Source: SIG440 sp045120135
Lineage (GTDB): Bacteria > Bacillota > Clostridia > Monoglobales > Monoglobaceae
DNA length: 64,000 nt
Assembly: GCA_045120135.1 (NCBI GenBank)
Contig: JBGVEN010000009.1
Location: 128,944 to 192,943 of the forward strand
Reading direction: 5' to 3'
Positions 17,541 to 25,511 of the stretch are shown piece after piece; within the stretch, counting starts at the first letter, position 1; every line of letters starts with the position of its first letter. Both the position numbers and the translations under genes were made by a program. The notes under the pieces were generated by a model. It did no database searches. It was not told the DNA's origin and worked only from the letters and a program-made list of their open reading frames with translations.

Positions 17541-19262
17541 ATGTCATATATGGAAGAATATAAGCTTTGGCTTGACAAGGTGTCAGAATCTGATAAAGCC
17601 GATCTTGAAGCAATTAAGAATGACGAAAAAGAAATCAAGGAAAGATTTTATAAATCTCTGGAATTTGGAACAGCTGGTCTCCGCGGTGTTATCGGCATCG
17701 GTCTCAACCGTATGAATTCATATGTGGTTGCCCGTGCAACCCAGGGTCTCGCAAATCAGCTTAAAACAACCAACCCCGAAAAGAAAGACCTTAAGGTAAC
17801 AATTGCCTATGACAGCCGCCATAAATCCGACGAGTTTGCAAAAACAGCAGCATCAGTTCTTGCGGCAAACGGCATAAAAGCTTTTATTTTTGAAGAGCTT
17901 AAACCCGTACCGGAACTTTCGTTTTCGGTAAGATACAAAAACGCAGACGCCGGAATTGCAGTTACCGCAAGCCACAACCCCGCAAAATACAACGGCTACA
18001 AGGTTTACGGCAGCGACGGTGCACAGCTTAATCCTGACCTTGCGGCAATTGTTCTTGAGGAAATTGAAAAGACTGATATGTTCGGTGGAGCAAAAATTAT
18101 GGACTTTGACGAGGGAGTAAAGTCCGGTCTTATAGAGATTATGGGAGACGCTGTTGAAGAAGCTTTTTTAGACGAGGTTGAAAAGCAGTGTATTAACCCA
18201 GACCTTGTCCGTGAAAAGGGCAGAGATATGAAGTTTGTCTACACTCCTTTCCACGGCTCAGGTAACAAGCCTGTTCGCAAAATACTTAAAAGACTCGGCT
18301 TTGAAAATGTTCTTGTGGTAAAGGAACAGGAACTTCCCGATGGCGATTTTCCCACAGTTGAAGCTCCCAACCCCGAATATAAAGAGGGTTTCAAACTTGC
18401 AATCAAGCTTGCAAAAGAAAACGGCGCAGATTTGATAATCGGTACAGACCCCGATGCAGACCGTTGCGGTATTTTAATCCGTGACAAGTCCGGCGAATAT
18501 ATTAACCTTACCGGCAACCAGACGGGGCTTCTCCTCACCGAATATATTTTAAGTATGAAGAAAGAATTGGGGACTCTCCCCAAGGACGGCTTTGTGGTTA
18601 AAACAATTGTTACCACAAACATTATCAAAGAAATTGCGGCATTTTATAATGTTGAAATGAAGGAAGTTCTTACCGGCTTTAAGTTTATTGGCGAAAAAAT
18701 TAAAGAAGCCGAAGAAACAGGCGTTGGAACATACCTCTTCGGTTTTGAAGAAAGCTATGGTTACCTTGCCGGAACCTATGCCCGTGACAAGGACGCAGTT
18801 GTTGCAAGTATGCTGATTGCCGAAATGGCAGTTTACTACCGTGACAAGGGTCTCAGCCTTTATGACCAGCTGCAGAATATTTATAAAAAATACGGTTACT
18901 ATAATGAATTTGTTGAATCTTACACCTTTGAGGGAATTGAGGGTACAGAAAAGATTAAGTCTATTATGGCAAATGTACGCAACAATCCGCCAAAGGTATT
19001 CGGCGGCAAAAAGGTACTTGCCATCCGTGACTATAAATCTTCTATAAGAAAGGATATTTTAAGCGGTGCTGAGGAAGAAATTCTTCTCCCCAAATCCGAT
19101 GTAATTTATCTTGAGCTTGAAGATAATAATAACTTTATTGTTCGCCCGTCGGGAACGGAACCAAAAATCAAGCTCTACTGTCTTCTTTGCGGAAAAACTC
19201 CTGAAGATTCAAAAGCAATCGAAGATGCTGTTAAATCAGATATTGAAAATATAATTAAATAA
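17541..19262 (+). CDS. pgcA: Phosphoglucomutase / phosphomannomutase (PgcA-like)
   Basis: Interconverts hexose 6-phosphate and hexose 1-phosphate, feeding nucleotide-sugar synthesis. The 573-residue product has all four family landmarks: the phosphoserine loop TASHNPAKYNGYK, the metal loop DPDADRCG, the sugar-binding loop FEESYGYLAGTYARDKDA and the phosphate-binding RPSGTEPKIKLY. I chose the ATG at 17541 because it is ten bases after GGAAGGA; an upstream ATG at 17502 has no such site. It is the only plus-strand gene left of the presumed origin. Its glucose 1-phosphate product is the natural precursor of UDP-glucose for the surface polysaccharide genes further right. Strict glucose versus mannose preference is not predictable. 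Confidence 0.93.
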   Translation: MSYMEEYKLWLDKVSESDKADLEAIKNDEKEIKERFYKSLEFGTAGLRGVIGIGLNRMNSYVVARATQGLANQLKTTNPEKKDLKVTIAYDSRHKSDEFAKTAASVLAANGIKAFIFEELKPVPELSFSVRYKNADAGIAVTASHNPAKYNGYKVYGSDGAQLNPDLAAIVLEEIEKTDMFGGAKIMDFDEGVKSGLIEIMGDAVEEAFLDEVEKQCINPDLVREKGRDMKFVYTPFHGSGNKPVRKILKRLGFENVLVVKEQELPDGDFPTVEAPNPEYKEGFKLAIKLAKENGADLIIGTDPDADRCGILIRDKSGEYINLTGNQTGLLLTEYILSMKKELGTLPKDGFVVKTIVTTNIIKEIAAFYNVEMKEVLTGFKFIGEKIKEAEETGVGTYLFGFEESYGYLAGTYARDKDAVVASMLIAEMAVYYRDKGLSLYDQLQNIYKKYGYYNEFVESYTFEGIEGTEKIKSIMANVRNNPPKVFGGKKVLAIRDYKSSIRKDILSGAEEEILLPKSDVIYLELEDNNNFIVRPSGTEPKIKLYCLLCGKTPEDSKAIEDAVKSDIENIIK

Positions 19263-19355
19263 AAGGGAATGTTAAAATATTCCAGACCACAAAAAGACGG
19301 GAAAATTAAATAACATTCTTTGCTAATTAACAATAAAAAACTATTATAAATATAG

Positions 19356-19383
19356 AAAAAATCGCATATAAATGCGATTTTTT
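19356..19383. terminator. Bidirectional terminator between pgcA and rsmG
   Basis: AAAAAATCGCAT, loop ATAA, ATGCGATTTTTT forms a perfect stem flanked by A- and T-runs. It can stop transcription from both pgcA (plus) and rsmG (minus). Confidence 0.8.
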
Positions 19384-19408
19384 CTGATTTTATAGTCTTT
19401 TTGCTACG

Positions 19409-19484
19409 CACAAACCTCGCCTCTCGGCGTACACCACAGTACGCCTTCGGGTAACCCAAAGTTAAGACTTTGGCTCGGTTTGTG
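19409..19484. repeat. Three-way-junction structured element (copy B)
   Basis: A closing stem CACAAACC (19409-19416) with GGTTTGTG (19477-19484) encloses two perfect hairpins: GGCGTAC/GTACGCC (19426-19445) and CCAAAGT/ACTTTGG (19456-19473). The segment GTACACCACAGTACGCC followed by TTCGGGT matches a block of the element at 741-848. It lies between convergent genes. It could be a dispersed palindromic repeat or a small structured RNA, and I see no open frame in it. Confidence 0.55.
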
Positions 19485-19525
19485 TGTTCTGAATCTATTT
19501 TACCTATCCTCTGATATAAAATTTT

Positions 19526-20227
19526 TTATTTTATCTTATTTGCTTTTCTTGGAAATTCTTTGGGGGTTTCTTTTACTTTTTCAATCAAAACAATTTTTCT
19601 TATTATATCGGAATGTGGAATTTTAACTTCTTTTATATCCTTTATCTTTCCTCCTAAGTTTCCAATCATACTTTTTGCATCGTTTAATTCTTCTTCAATT
19701 TCAAACGCTTTAAATGCAGCAAATGTTCCTCCTATTTTAAGAAGAGGAATACAATATTCCGAAAGAACCTTAAGCGGTGCAACCGCGCGCGAAACAGCAT
19801 AATCGTACTTTCCTCTGAACTTTTTATCTTTCCCTGCATCCTCTGCACGCATATGAACAAATTCTGCCTTTTCAAACGAAAGCTGATTTGAAACTTCATT
19901 TAAAAATGTTATTCTTTTATTTAAGGAATCAAGAAATGTAAAATCAAGGTCAGGTCTTATTATTTTTATAGGAACACCGGGAAATCCTGCACCTGTTCCC
20001 ACATCTATTATTTTTGAATTTTCATTTATATCAAACGAGAATATAGGAACAACACTGTCCAAAAAATGCTTAATTGAAATTTCCTTATCTTCGGTCACCG
20101 CAGTAAGGTTCATTTTTTTGTTCCATTCAACAAGCAATTGTGAAAATTCAGCAAAATCTTTTTCTTTATTTTTTGAAAGCTCATATCCATATTCAATTAA
20201 GCCTGATTTCAAAATTTCTCTATCCAT
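19526..20227 (-). CDS. rsmG: 16S rRNA (guanine527-N7)-methyltransferase
   Basis: SAM-dependent methyltransferase (RsmG/GidB) acting on the 530 loop of 16S rRNA; its loss gives low-level streptomycin resistance in other bacteria. The 233-residue product has the GidB N-terminal helix segment (LLVEWNKKMNLTAVTE), the SAM-binding motif IIDVGTGAGFPGVPIKI and the catalytic-region SRAVAPLKVLSEYCIPLL. Length is typical. It is 65 bases downstream of the ferredoxin gene, which has its own terminator. In many Firmicutes rsmG sits beside parA-parB near oriC. Here it still lies close to oriC but is separated from parAB by about 12 kb. Confidence 0.95.
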   Translation of the reverse strand: MDREILKSGLIEYGYELSKNKEKDFAEFSQLLVEWNKKMNLTAVTEDKEISIKHFLDSVVPIFSFDINENSKIIDVGTGAGFPGVPIKIIRPDLDFTFLDSLNKRITFLNEVSNQLSFEKAEFVHMRAEDAGKDKKFRGKYDYAVSRAVAPLKVLSEYCIPLLKIGGTFAAFKAFEIEEELNDAKSMIGNLGGKIKDIKEVKIPHSDIIRKIVLIEKVKETPKEFPRKANKIK

Positions 20228-20243
20228 AATCTTTCTCCAAAGT

Positions 20244-20276
20244 TAAAAGAGAGTACAAAAAATGCACTCTCTTTTT
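20244..20276 (-). terminator. Terminator after the ferredoxin gene
   Basis: On the minus strand AAAAGAGAGT, a loop and ACTCTCTTTT form an A/T-flanked hairpin between the ferredoxin stop and the rsmG start. Read-through to rsmG is possible because the T-run is short. Confidence 0.65.
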
Positions 20277-20292
20277 AAATTTTTAAGTTCTA

Positions 20293-20460
20293 TTATGCCT
20301 GAGCAGCATCTACAGGACATACATTTGCGCAGTTACCGCAATCGATGCATTCGTTTTCATCGATAATGTACTTTGCATCACCTTCAGAAATGCAAGAAAC
20401 GGGACATTCGCTAGCGCAAGCACCGCACATGATACAATCATCACTGATTTTGTAAGCCAT
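20293..20460 (-). CDS. Small 2[4Fe-4S] ferredoxin
   Basis: Clostridial-type bacterial ferredoxin of 55 residues, a soluble low-potential electron carrier for anaerobic metabolism. Translation of the minus strand shows two CxxCxxCxxxCP clusters: CIMCGACASECP near the N-terminus and CIDCGNCANVCP near the C-terminus. All eight ligands are present. The ATG at 20460 follows AGAGGTG by six bases. The gene is transcribed away from the presumed origin, from a near-perfect promoter with a palindrome in its leader. It may serve IspG, but that is only a guess. Confidence 0.95.
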   Translation of the reverse strand: MAYKISDDCIMCGACASECPVSCISEGDAKYIIDENECIDCGNCANVCPVDAAQA

Positions 20461-20488
20461 TTTTTTCACCTCTTACTATTAAGATATA

Positions 20489-20507
20489 AAATATACACAG
20501 TATATTT
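20489..20507. promoter_or_regulatory. Palindrome in the ferredoxin leader
   Basis: AAATATAC-ACA-GTATATTT is a perfect 8-base inverted repeat between the -10 element and the ribosome binding site of the ferredoxin gene. It could be a repressor site or a leader hairpin. Confidence 0.45.
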
Positions 20508-20514
20508 CCTACAT

Positions 20515-20543
20515 ATAATATATCATTTTTGTATTTTTGTCAA
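20515..20543 (-). promoter_or_regulatory. Predicted sigma-A promoter of the ferredoxin gene
   Basis: Minus-strand TTGACA (20538-20543), 17 bases, TATTAT (20515-20520). The -35 matches consensus exactly, suggesting strong expression. Confidence 0.75.
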
Positions 20544-20559
20544 TATAAAATAAAAATGT

Positions 20560-20830
20560 CTATCCCCACAATTCACACAATTAATATAGAATAGTTCGTT
20601 TTGTTTCTGTGGATAAAATTTTAATATTTTTTTGCTGTTAAAACTGTTTATAACTTTTCAGAGTTTTCAACAGCTTATAAACAAGCTTTAAATACTTGTA
20701 TTAAAATAAATTTAAAGGTTTTCAACATTATCAACATCTCCTACAACAGCTACCTCTAAAAATAAATAATAATATATATTTATATATATATAAAATTTAA
20801 AAGTTAATTAAAATAAAAAATTAAACCACA
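20560..20830. other. Probable chromosomal replication origin (oriC)
   Basis: This very AT-rich stretch between the ferredoxin gene and dnaN has no open frame but holds a cluster of DnaA-box-like 9-mers. There is a perfect TGTGGATAA (20608-20616, reverse of TTATCCACA). Near matches are CTATCCCCA (20560-20568), TGTTTATAA (20645-20653), TTTTCAACA (20664-20672), TTATAAACA (20675-20683), and the abutting pair TTTTCAACA-TTATCAACA (20719-20736). An almost pure A/T tract at 20757-20830, rich in TATATA, follows and is suited to unwinding. Genes on the left run leftwards and genes on the right run rightwards, as expected around an origin. parS sites lie 13 kb away. Confidence 0.8.
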
Positions 20831-20852
20831 TTATTAATTTGTAAAAAAATCA

Positions 20853-20881
20853 TTGATTTTTTTAGATAATTATGCTAAAAT
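20853..20881 (+). promoter_or_regulatory. Predicted promoter of the dnaN-recF-remB-gyrB block
   Basis: TTGATT (20853-20858), 17 bases, TAAAAT (20876-20881), with an extended -10 TG two bases upstream. It is located about 100 bases before dnaN, at the edge of the AT-rich origin segment. Confidence 0.65.
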
Positions 20882-20985
20882 AATAGGGGTACATATAAAA
20901 ACATTAAAAACGCCTAAAAATCATATTTTTTTGGCTTTATAATAAAAATCACTAAATTTTGTTATAAAAAGGACGGACGGATAAA

Positions 20986-22092
20986 ATGAAAATTATATGC
21001 AATAAAACAACACTTAATGAAGCTGTAATTTCTGTATCAAAAGCAGTTTCATCACATTCAAGCCTGCCTGTTCTGGAGGGTATATACATAAGTGCTTCAA
21101 CCGACGGTGTTGTTACACTTATTTCAAATGATATGGAAATGGGTATTGAAGCAAAAATAAAAGGAGATGTTGAACGCGGAGGTTCAACTGTTTTAAATGC
21201 AAAAATTCTCGGAAGTATTGTTAAAAATCTTCCTCTTGAAGAAGTTTTAATCGAACTTGACGAAAAAAATATATGCACAATCAAGTCCGGTAACTCAAAA
21301 TTCGAGATTTCCGGTATGAATTCTATTGATTTTCCCGACCTTCCTGTTGTAAATCCCGATTATTCGGTTAAAATTCCTAAGAAGACGCTTAAGGAAATGA
21401 TTTCAAAAACTATTTTTTGTACTTCACTTTCAGATAACAGACCTATTCTCAAAGGTTGTCTTTTCGATATTGAGGGCGGTACTGTAAGAATGGTTTCAAC
21501 CGACGGTTTCCGCTTAGCAGTAAGAACTTATCATTTAGAAGAGGATAATGGTGAAAGAAAATTTGTTGTTCCCGCAAAGGCTCTTGGTGAAATTAACAAG
21601 ATTTTAAAGGAAGATGACGAATTTGTTGAAGTAAACTGCACTTCAAAGAATGCAGTATTTATATTTGAAAATTACAGAGTTGTTACCCGTCTTATTGAAG
21701 GGGATTACATTAACTATAAAAGTACAATTTATGAAGAGGGCGAAATTGAGCTTGAATGTCCTCTTTACGAGCTTTTTGATTCTGTTTATCGTGCATCTTT
21801 AATTATTACCGAGAATGCAAATGATGCTCCTGTTAAGTTTAAGATTGAAGATGACAACATAAATGTTTCGTGCGAAACAATTGTGGGTAAGGTTGACGAT
21901 AATATTGCAGTTACAACCGGTTCTGCTCAATTGGAAATTGGTTTCTTTAACGAATTTCTGCTTGGTGTTCTCCGTGCCTGCGATGACGAAAAGGTAAAAA
22001 TTAAATTTAAAAAGAATATCAATCCTATGATAATTACTCCAATCGACGGGGACGAGTATGTTTATCTTTTGCTCCCCAGAAGGCTTAAATAA
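20986..22092 (+). CDS. dnaN: DNA polymerase III sliding clamp (beta subunit)
   Basis: Ring-shaped processivity clamp that tethers PolC and other partners to DNA. The 368 residues make up the three repeated clamp domains. Recognisable segments are HSSLPVLEGIYISAS, SDNRPILKGCLFDIEGG and VSTDGFRLAVRTY in the centre, and PMIITPIDGDEYVYLLLPRR at the C-terminus. The ATG follows AAAGGACGG. The stop overlaps the recF start by one base, so the two genes are translationally coupled. It is the first gene right of oriC; the usual dnaA neighbour is missing. Confidence 0.97.
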   Translation: MKIICNKTTLNEAVISVSKAVSSHSSLPVLEGIYISASTDGVVTLISNDMEMGIEAKIKGDVERGGSTVLNAKILGSIVKNLPLEEVLIELDEKNICTIKSGNSKFEISGMNSIDFPDLPVVNPDYSVKIPKKTLKEMISKTIFCTSLSDNRPILKGCLFDIEGGTVRMVSTDGFRLAVRTYHLEEDNGERKFVVPAKALGEINKILKEDDEFVEVNCTSKNAVFIFENYRVVTRLIEGDYINYKSTIYEEGEIELECPLYELFDSVYRASLIITENANDAPVKFKIEDDNINVSCETIVGKVDDNIAVTTGSAQLEIGFFNEFLLGVLRACDDEKVKIKFKKNINPMIITPIDGDEYVYLLLPRRLK

Positions 22093-23198
22093 TGATTGTT
22101 AATAAGTTAAATCTTCGTAATTTTAGAAATTATGAAGAAGAATCTTTTGAATTTGATAAAAAAGTAAATATAATTTATGGTAATAATGCCCAGGGTAAAA
22201 CAAATATTTTAGAGGCAATATACCTTTTTTCTCTCGGTAAATCAAACAGAACCTCGCATGATGCGGATATGATTAAGTTTGATGAATGTGAGGCGAATTT
22301 GGAGATTGATTTTATATCAAAAAAACGTGAAATTTCGGGCAAAATCAGTCTGGATAGCAAAAAGAAAAAGAGAATTGTTATAAATGATATTCCCGTAAAG
22401 AAGAATTCCGAGCTTTTGGGTAATCTCAATGTTGTATTTTTTGGTCCGGAATATATGAGTCTTATAAAGGATGGACCTAAAAAACGCCGTAAGAATATTG
22501 ACATAATGATAAGCCAGCTGCGGCCTAATTATCTTGCGGCAGTCTCGGATTACAAAAAATTGATTGAACAAAAGAGCAGTCTTTTAAAAAATGACAATCC
22601 GGATAAAATGATTCTTTCTATTTTAAACGAAAAATTGATTTCGCTCAGCGAGTATATAATTAAAATTCGTTATGAATATATAAAAAAGATTGAAAAGATT
22701 GCAAAGTCTATTCAGCTTGATATTTCGGGCGGAAAAGAAGAGCTTGGTATGAGTTATGTTTCTCTTGGAATGACAATAAATGATGAGGTAATTGAAAACT
22801 TGTCACAAAATGTTCGGAATGTTCTGGTAAAATCAGAAGAGAGGGAATTAAGATACCGCGAATGTATATTTGGACCGCACCGTGACGATATAGAATTTTT
22901 TATAAACGACAATGATTTAAAGCTTTTTGGGTCTCAGGGTCAGCAAAAAACTGCAATTTTAGTTCAAAAACTGGCAGAGGTGGAGCTTTTTCGTGAGGAA
23001 ATAGGCGAATATCCGGTATTGTTGCTTGACGATATAATGAGCGAGCTTGATTCAATCCGTCAGGATTATATTTTGAATAAAATTGAAAATATGCAGATTT
23101 TTGTAACCTGTACCGATAGAGAAAAGTTTGAAAATTTAAAATCGGGCAAATTTATAAGAATTGATAAAGGAAGAATGACAGAATGTACCTGCATTTAG
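22092..23198 (+). CDS. recF: DNA replication and repair protein RecF
   Basis: SMC-like ATPase that helps load RecA at gapped DNA together with RecO and RecR. The 368-residue product shows the N-terminal LNLRNFRNYEEESFEF, Walker A GNNAQGKTN (about residues 30-38), the signature-type LFGSQGQQKT and Walker B VLLLDDIMSELD. Length is standard. It overlaps dnaN by one base and remB by 16 bases, so this is a tightly packed replication operon. Confidence 0.96.
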   Translation: MIVNKLNLRNFRNYEEESFEFDKKVNIIYGNNAQGKTNILEAIYLFSLGKSNRTSHDADMIKFDECEANLEIDFISKKREISGKISLDSKKKKRIVINDIPVKKNSELLGNLNVVFFGPEYMSLIKDGPKKRRKNIDIMISQLRPNYLAAVSDYKKLIEQKSSLLKNDNPDKMILSILNEKLISLSEYIIKIRYEYIKKIEKIAKSIQLDISGGKEELGMSYVSLGMTINDEVIENLSQNVRNVLVKSEERELRYRECIFGPHRDDIEFFINDNDLKLFGSQGQQKTAILVQKLAEVELFREEIGEYPVLLLDDIMSELDSIRQDYILNKIENMQIFVTCTDREKFENLKSGKFIRIDKGRMTECTCI

Positions 23199-23446
23199 GT
23201 AGAGATACCGTTGTAAACACAAAAAACATAATATCTGTTCTGGACCTTGAAACAACCTCTGTTTCAAAATTCTCCCGTGAATTTTTGAAAGTCGTCGAGG
23301 AAGAGGGGTTCGTAAGGAATGTTTCGGACGAAATTCCAAAATCCATCGTTATTTGTGAGGAAAAGGGTCAGTCTGTTGTTTATATAACTAATATTTCAAC
23401 AAAGGCGCTTGCCGGCAGAATAAAAAAGCGCGAGGCAGGGCTGTAA
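23183..23446 (+). CDS. remB: RemB-like regulator (DUF370 family)
   Basis: Small protein of 87 residues matching the extracellular-matrix regulatory RemB/YaaB family, which sits between recF and gyrB in Bacillus and relatives. The N-terminus MYLHLGRDTVVNTKNIISVLDLE is characteristic, and the length and position agree. The ATG lies inside the end of recF behind AAGGA. In Bacillus the related RemA binds DNA to activate biofilm matrix genes, while the role of RemB is less clear. A link to the exopolysaccharide operon in this window is speculation. Confidence 0.9.
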   Translation: MYLHLGRDTVVNTKNIISVLDLETTSVSKFSREFLKVVEEEGFVRNVSDEIPKSIVICEEKGQSVVYITNISTKALAGRIKKREAGL

Positions 23447-23500
23447 AATATGTGTATTAATCAAAAATTGTTTAAATACAGAAAGGTAAGGGTTTAAGCT

Positions 23501-25432
23501 ATGGCAGAAAACATTACAAATGTACCTGTAGAAAATACTTATGACGAGAGTCAGATTCAGGTTCTGGAGGGACTTGAGGCGGTTCGTAAAAGACCGGGTA
23601 TGTATATAGGTTCAACAACTTCGAGAGGTCTTCATCATCTCGTTTATGAAATTGTGGATAACTCCATAGACGAGGCTCTTGCCGGTTACTGTAAGGAAAT
23701 TCAGGTAACCATCAAAGAGGATAACTCGATTACTGTCCGTGACGACGGGCGTGGTATTCCTGTCGGTATTCAGGCACAGACCGGTCTCCCTGCGGTTGAG
23801 GTTGTATTTACCGTTCTTCACGCGGGCGGTAAGTTCGGCGGTGGCGGATACAAGGTTTCGGGCGGTCTTCACGGCGTTGGCGCGTCAGTTGTTAATGCTC
23901 TTTCAGAATACTTAGAGGTTGAAATTTATGATGGCGAAAATATTCATTATCAAAAGTACTGCCGTGGCGAAAAGCAGGAAAATCTCAAGGTTATAGGAAA
24001 AACCGACAAGACCGGAACATTTGTTCACTTTAAGCCGGACTCAGAGATTTTTGAAGACTTGGTTTATGATTATAAGGTTCTTCATAAAAGACTTCAGGAG
24101 CAGGCATTCTTAAACGCCGGTGTAAAAATTGTTTTAAAGGACGAAAGACCCGACGAAAACGGAAACTTTAAGGAAGATGTTCTCCATTACGAGGGCGGTA
24201 TAAAGGAATTTGTTCAGTATCTCAACCGCCACAAAACGCCTATTCACGAAGAGGTTATTTATGTTAATTCAGTTCGTGAAAATTCCGAGGCAGAAATTGC
24301 AATGCAGTATAACGATGGTTATACAGAAGACGTTCAGAGTTTTGCAAACAATATTAATACAACCGAGGGCGGAACTCACGAAACAGGCTTTAAGGCGGCT
24401 CTTACTAAGGTTATAAACGATTATGCAAGAAAACATAAAATGATTAAAGACAACGAGGAAAACCTCAAGGGTGAAGATGTCCGTGAAGGTCTTGCTTGCA
24501 TAATTTCGGTTAAAGTAACCGAGGCGCAGTTCGAGGGTCAGACAAAAACTAAGCTGGGCAATAGTGAAATGCGTACAATTGTTGAAAAAATGCTCAACGA
24601 AAAGCTTGCTGAATTCATGGAAGAAAACCCTGCAACTGCAAAGATTATTGTTGAAAAGGCAATGACCGCATCACGTGCCCGTGAGGCGGCAAAGCGTGCA
24701 AGAGAAAATACCAGAAGAAAGTCAGCACTTGAAAGCAGTACCCTCCCCGGTAAGCTTGCAGACTGCTCGTCCAAGGATACAGAATTTACAGAGATATATA
24801 TCGTCGAGGGTGATTCTGCGGGAGGTAGTGCAAAGCAGGGCAGAGACAGACGCTTCCAGGCAATTCTGCCGCTTTGGGGTAAGATGCTCAATGTCGAAAA
24901 GTCACGTATCGACAAGGTATTTTCAAATGAAAAGCTTCTTCCGGTAATAACCGCAATCGGTGCCGGAATTGGAAGTGATTTTGATGTTTCAAAAATCAGA
25001 TACGGCAAGATAGTTATTATGGCGGATGCCGATGTTGACGGTGCGCATATCAGAACACTTCTTCTGACATTCTTCTTCAGATATATGGAACCGCTCATCC
25101 GTGAGGGTCACGTATATATTGCTCAGCCGCCGCTTTATAAGGTTTATAAGGGCAAAAAGGTTATTTATGCATATAACGATGACGATTTAAAGGCGGCACT
25201 TGAAGAAATTCCGGACGCATCAATCCAGAGATATAAGGGTCTTGGTGAAATGAACCCCGAACAGCTCTGGGAAACAACAATGGACCCCGAAAAACGTGTT
25301 ATGCTCCGTGTTGACCTCGAAGATGCACGCCGTGCCGACGAGATATTTACTGTTCTTATGGGCGACAAGGTAGAACCCCGCCGTGAGTTTATTGAAGAAC
25401 ACTCAAAGTCGGTAGTTAATTTGGATATTTAA
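23501..25432 (+). CDS. gyrB: DNA gyrase subunit B
   Basis: ATPase subunit of type II topoisomerase that introduces negative supercoils. The 643 residues contain the GHKL ATPase domain (EAVRKRPGMYIG, EIVDNSIDEALAG, DDGRGIPVG, GGLHGVGASVVNALS), the transducer domain and the TOPRIM domain (IVEGDSAGGSAKQGRDR and MADADVDGAHIRTLLLTFF). The C-terminus RYKGLGEMNPEQLWETTMDP is the gyrase/topo IV B tail. PLWGKMLN replaces the more common PLRGKILN in the TOPRIM region. gyrA does not follow, so the gyrase genes are split. ParE cannot be strictly excluded, but position favours GyrB. Confidence 0.95.
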   Translation: MAENITNVPVENTYDESQIQVLEGLEAVRKRPGMYIGSTTSRGLHHLVYEIVDNSIDEALAGYCKEIQVTIKEDNSITVRDDGRGIPVGIQAQTGLPAVEVVFTVLHAGGKFGGGGYKVSGGLHGVGASVVNALSEYLEVEIYDGENIHYQKYCRGEKQENLKVIGKTDKTGTFVHFKPDSEIFEDLVYDYKVLHKRLQEQAFLNAGVKIVLKDERPDENGNFKEDVLHYEGGIKEFVQYLNRHKTPIHEEVIYVNSVRENSEAEIAMQYNDGYTEDVQSFANNINTTEGGTHETGFKAALTKVINDYARKHKMIKDNEENLKGEDVREGLACIISVKVTEAQFEGQTKTKLGNSEMRTIVEKMLNEKLAEFMEENPATAKIIVEKAMTASRAREAAKRARENTRRKSALESSTLPGKLADCSSKDTEFTEIYIVEGDSAGGSAKQGRDRRFQAILPLWGKMLNVEKSRIDKVFSNEKLLPVITAIGAGIGSDFDVSKIRYGKIVIMADADVDGAHIRTLLLTFFFRYMEPLIREGHVYIAQPPLYKVYKGKKVIYAYNDDDLKAALEEIPDASIQRYKGLGEMNPEQLWETTMDPEKRVMLRVDLEDARRADEIFTVLMGDKVEPRREFIEEHSKSVVNLDI

Positions 25433-25434
25433 AG

Positions 25435-25486
25435 CCTTCCCCTTGAGGGGAAGGTGTCAAAACTTTATGTTTTGACGGATGAGGTG
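25435..25486. repeat. Double-hairpin repeat after gyrB
   Basis: CCTTCCCC-TTGA-GGGGAAGG is followed at once by GTCAAAAC-TTTAT-GTTTTGAC and then GGATGAGGTG. Both stems are perfect 8-mers. The plan matches the cluster at 11376-11476. The first hairpin may also help end gyrB transcription, but there is no T-run. Confidence 0.65.
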
Positions 25487-25511
25487 TAAAAATAAAAATA
25501 TCGGTGATTTT

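Noticed and set aside
19263..20985. A dnaA gene near the presumed origin
   Set aside because: Both strands between pgcA and dnaN are accounted for by rsmG, the ferredoxin gene and non-coding DNA; no AAA+ or DnaA domain IV motifs are present.
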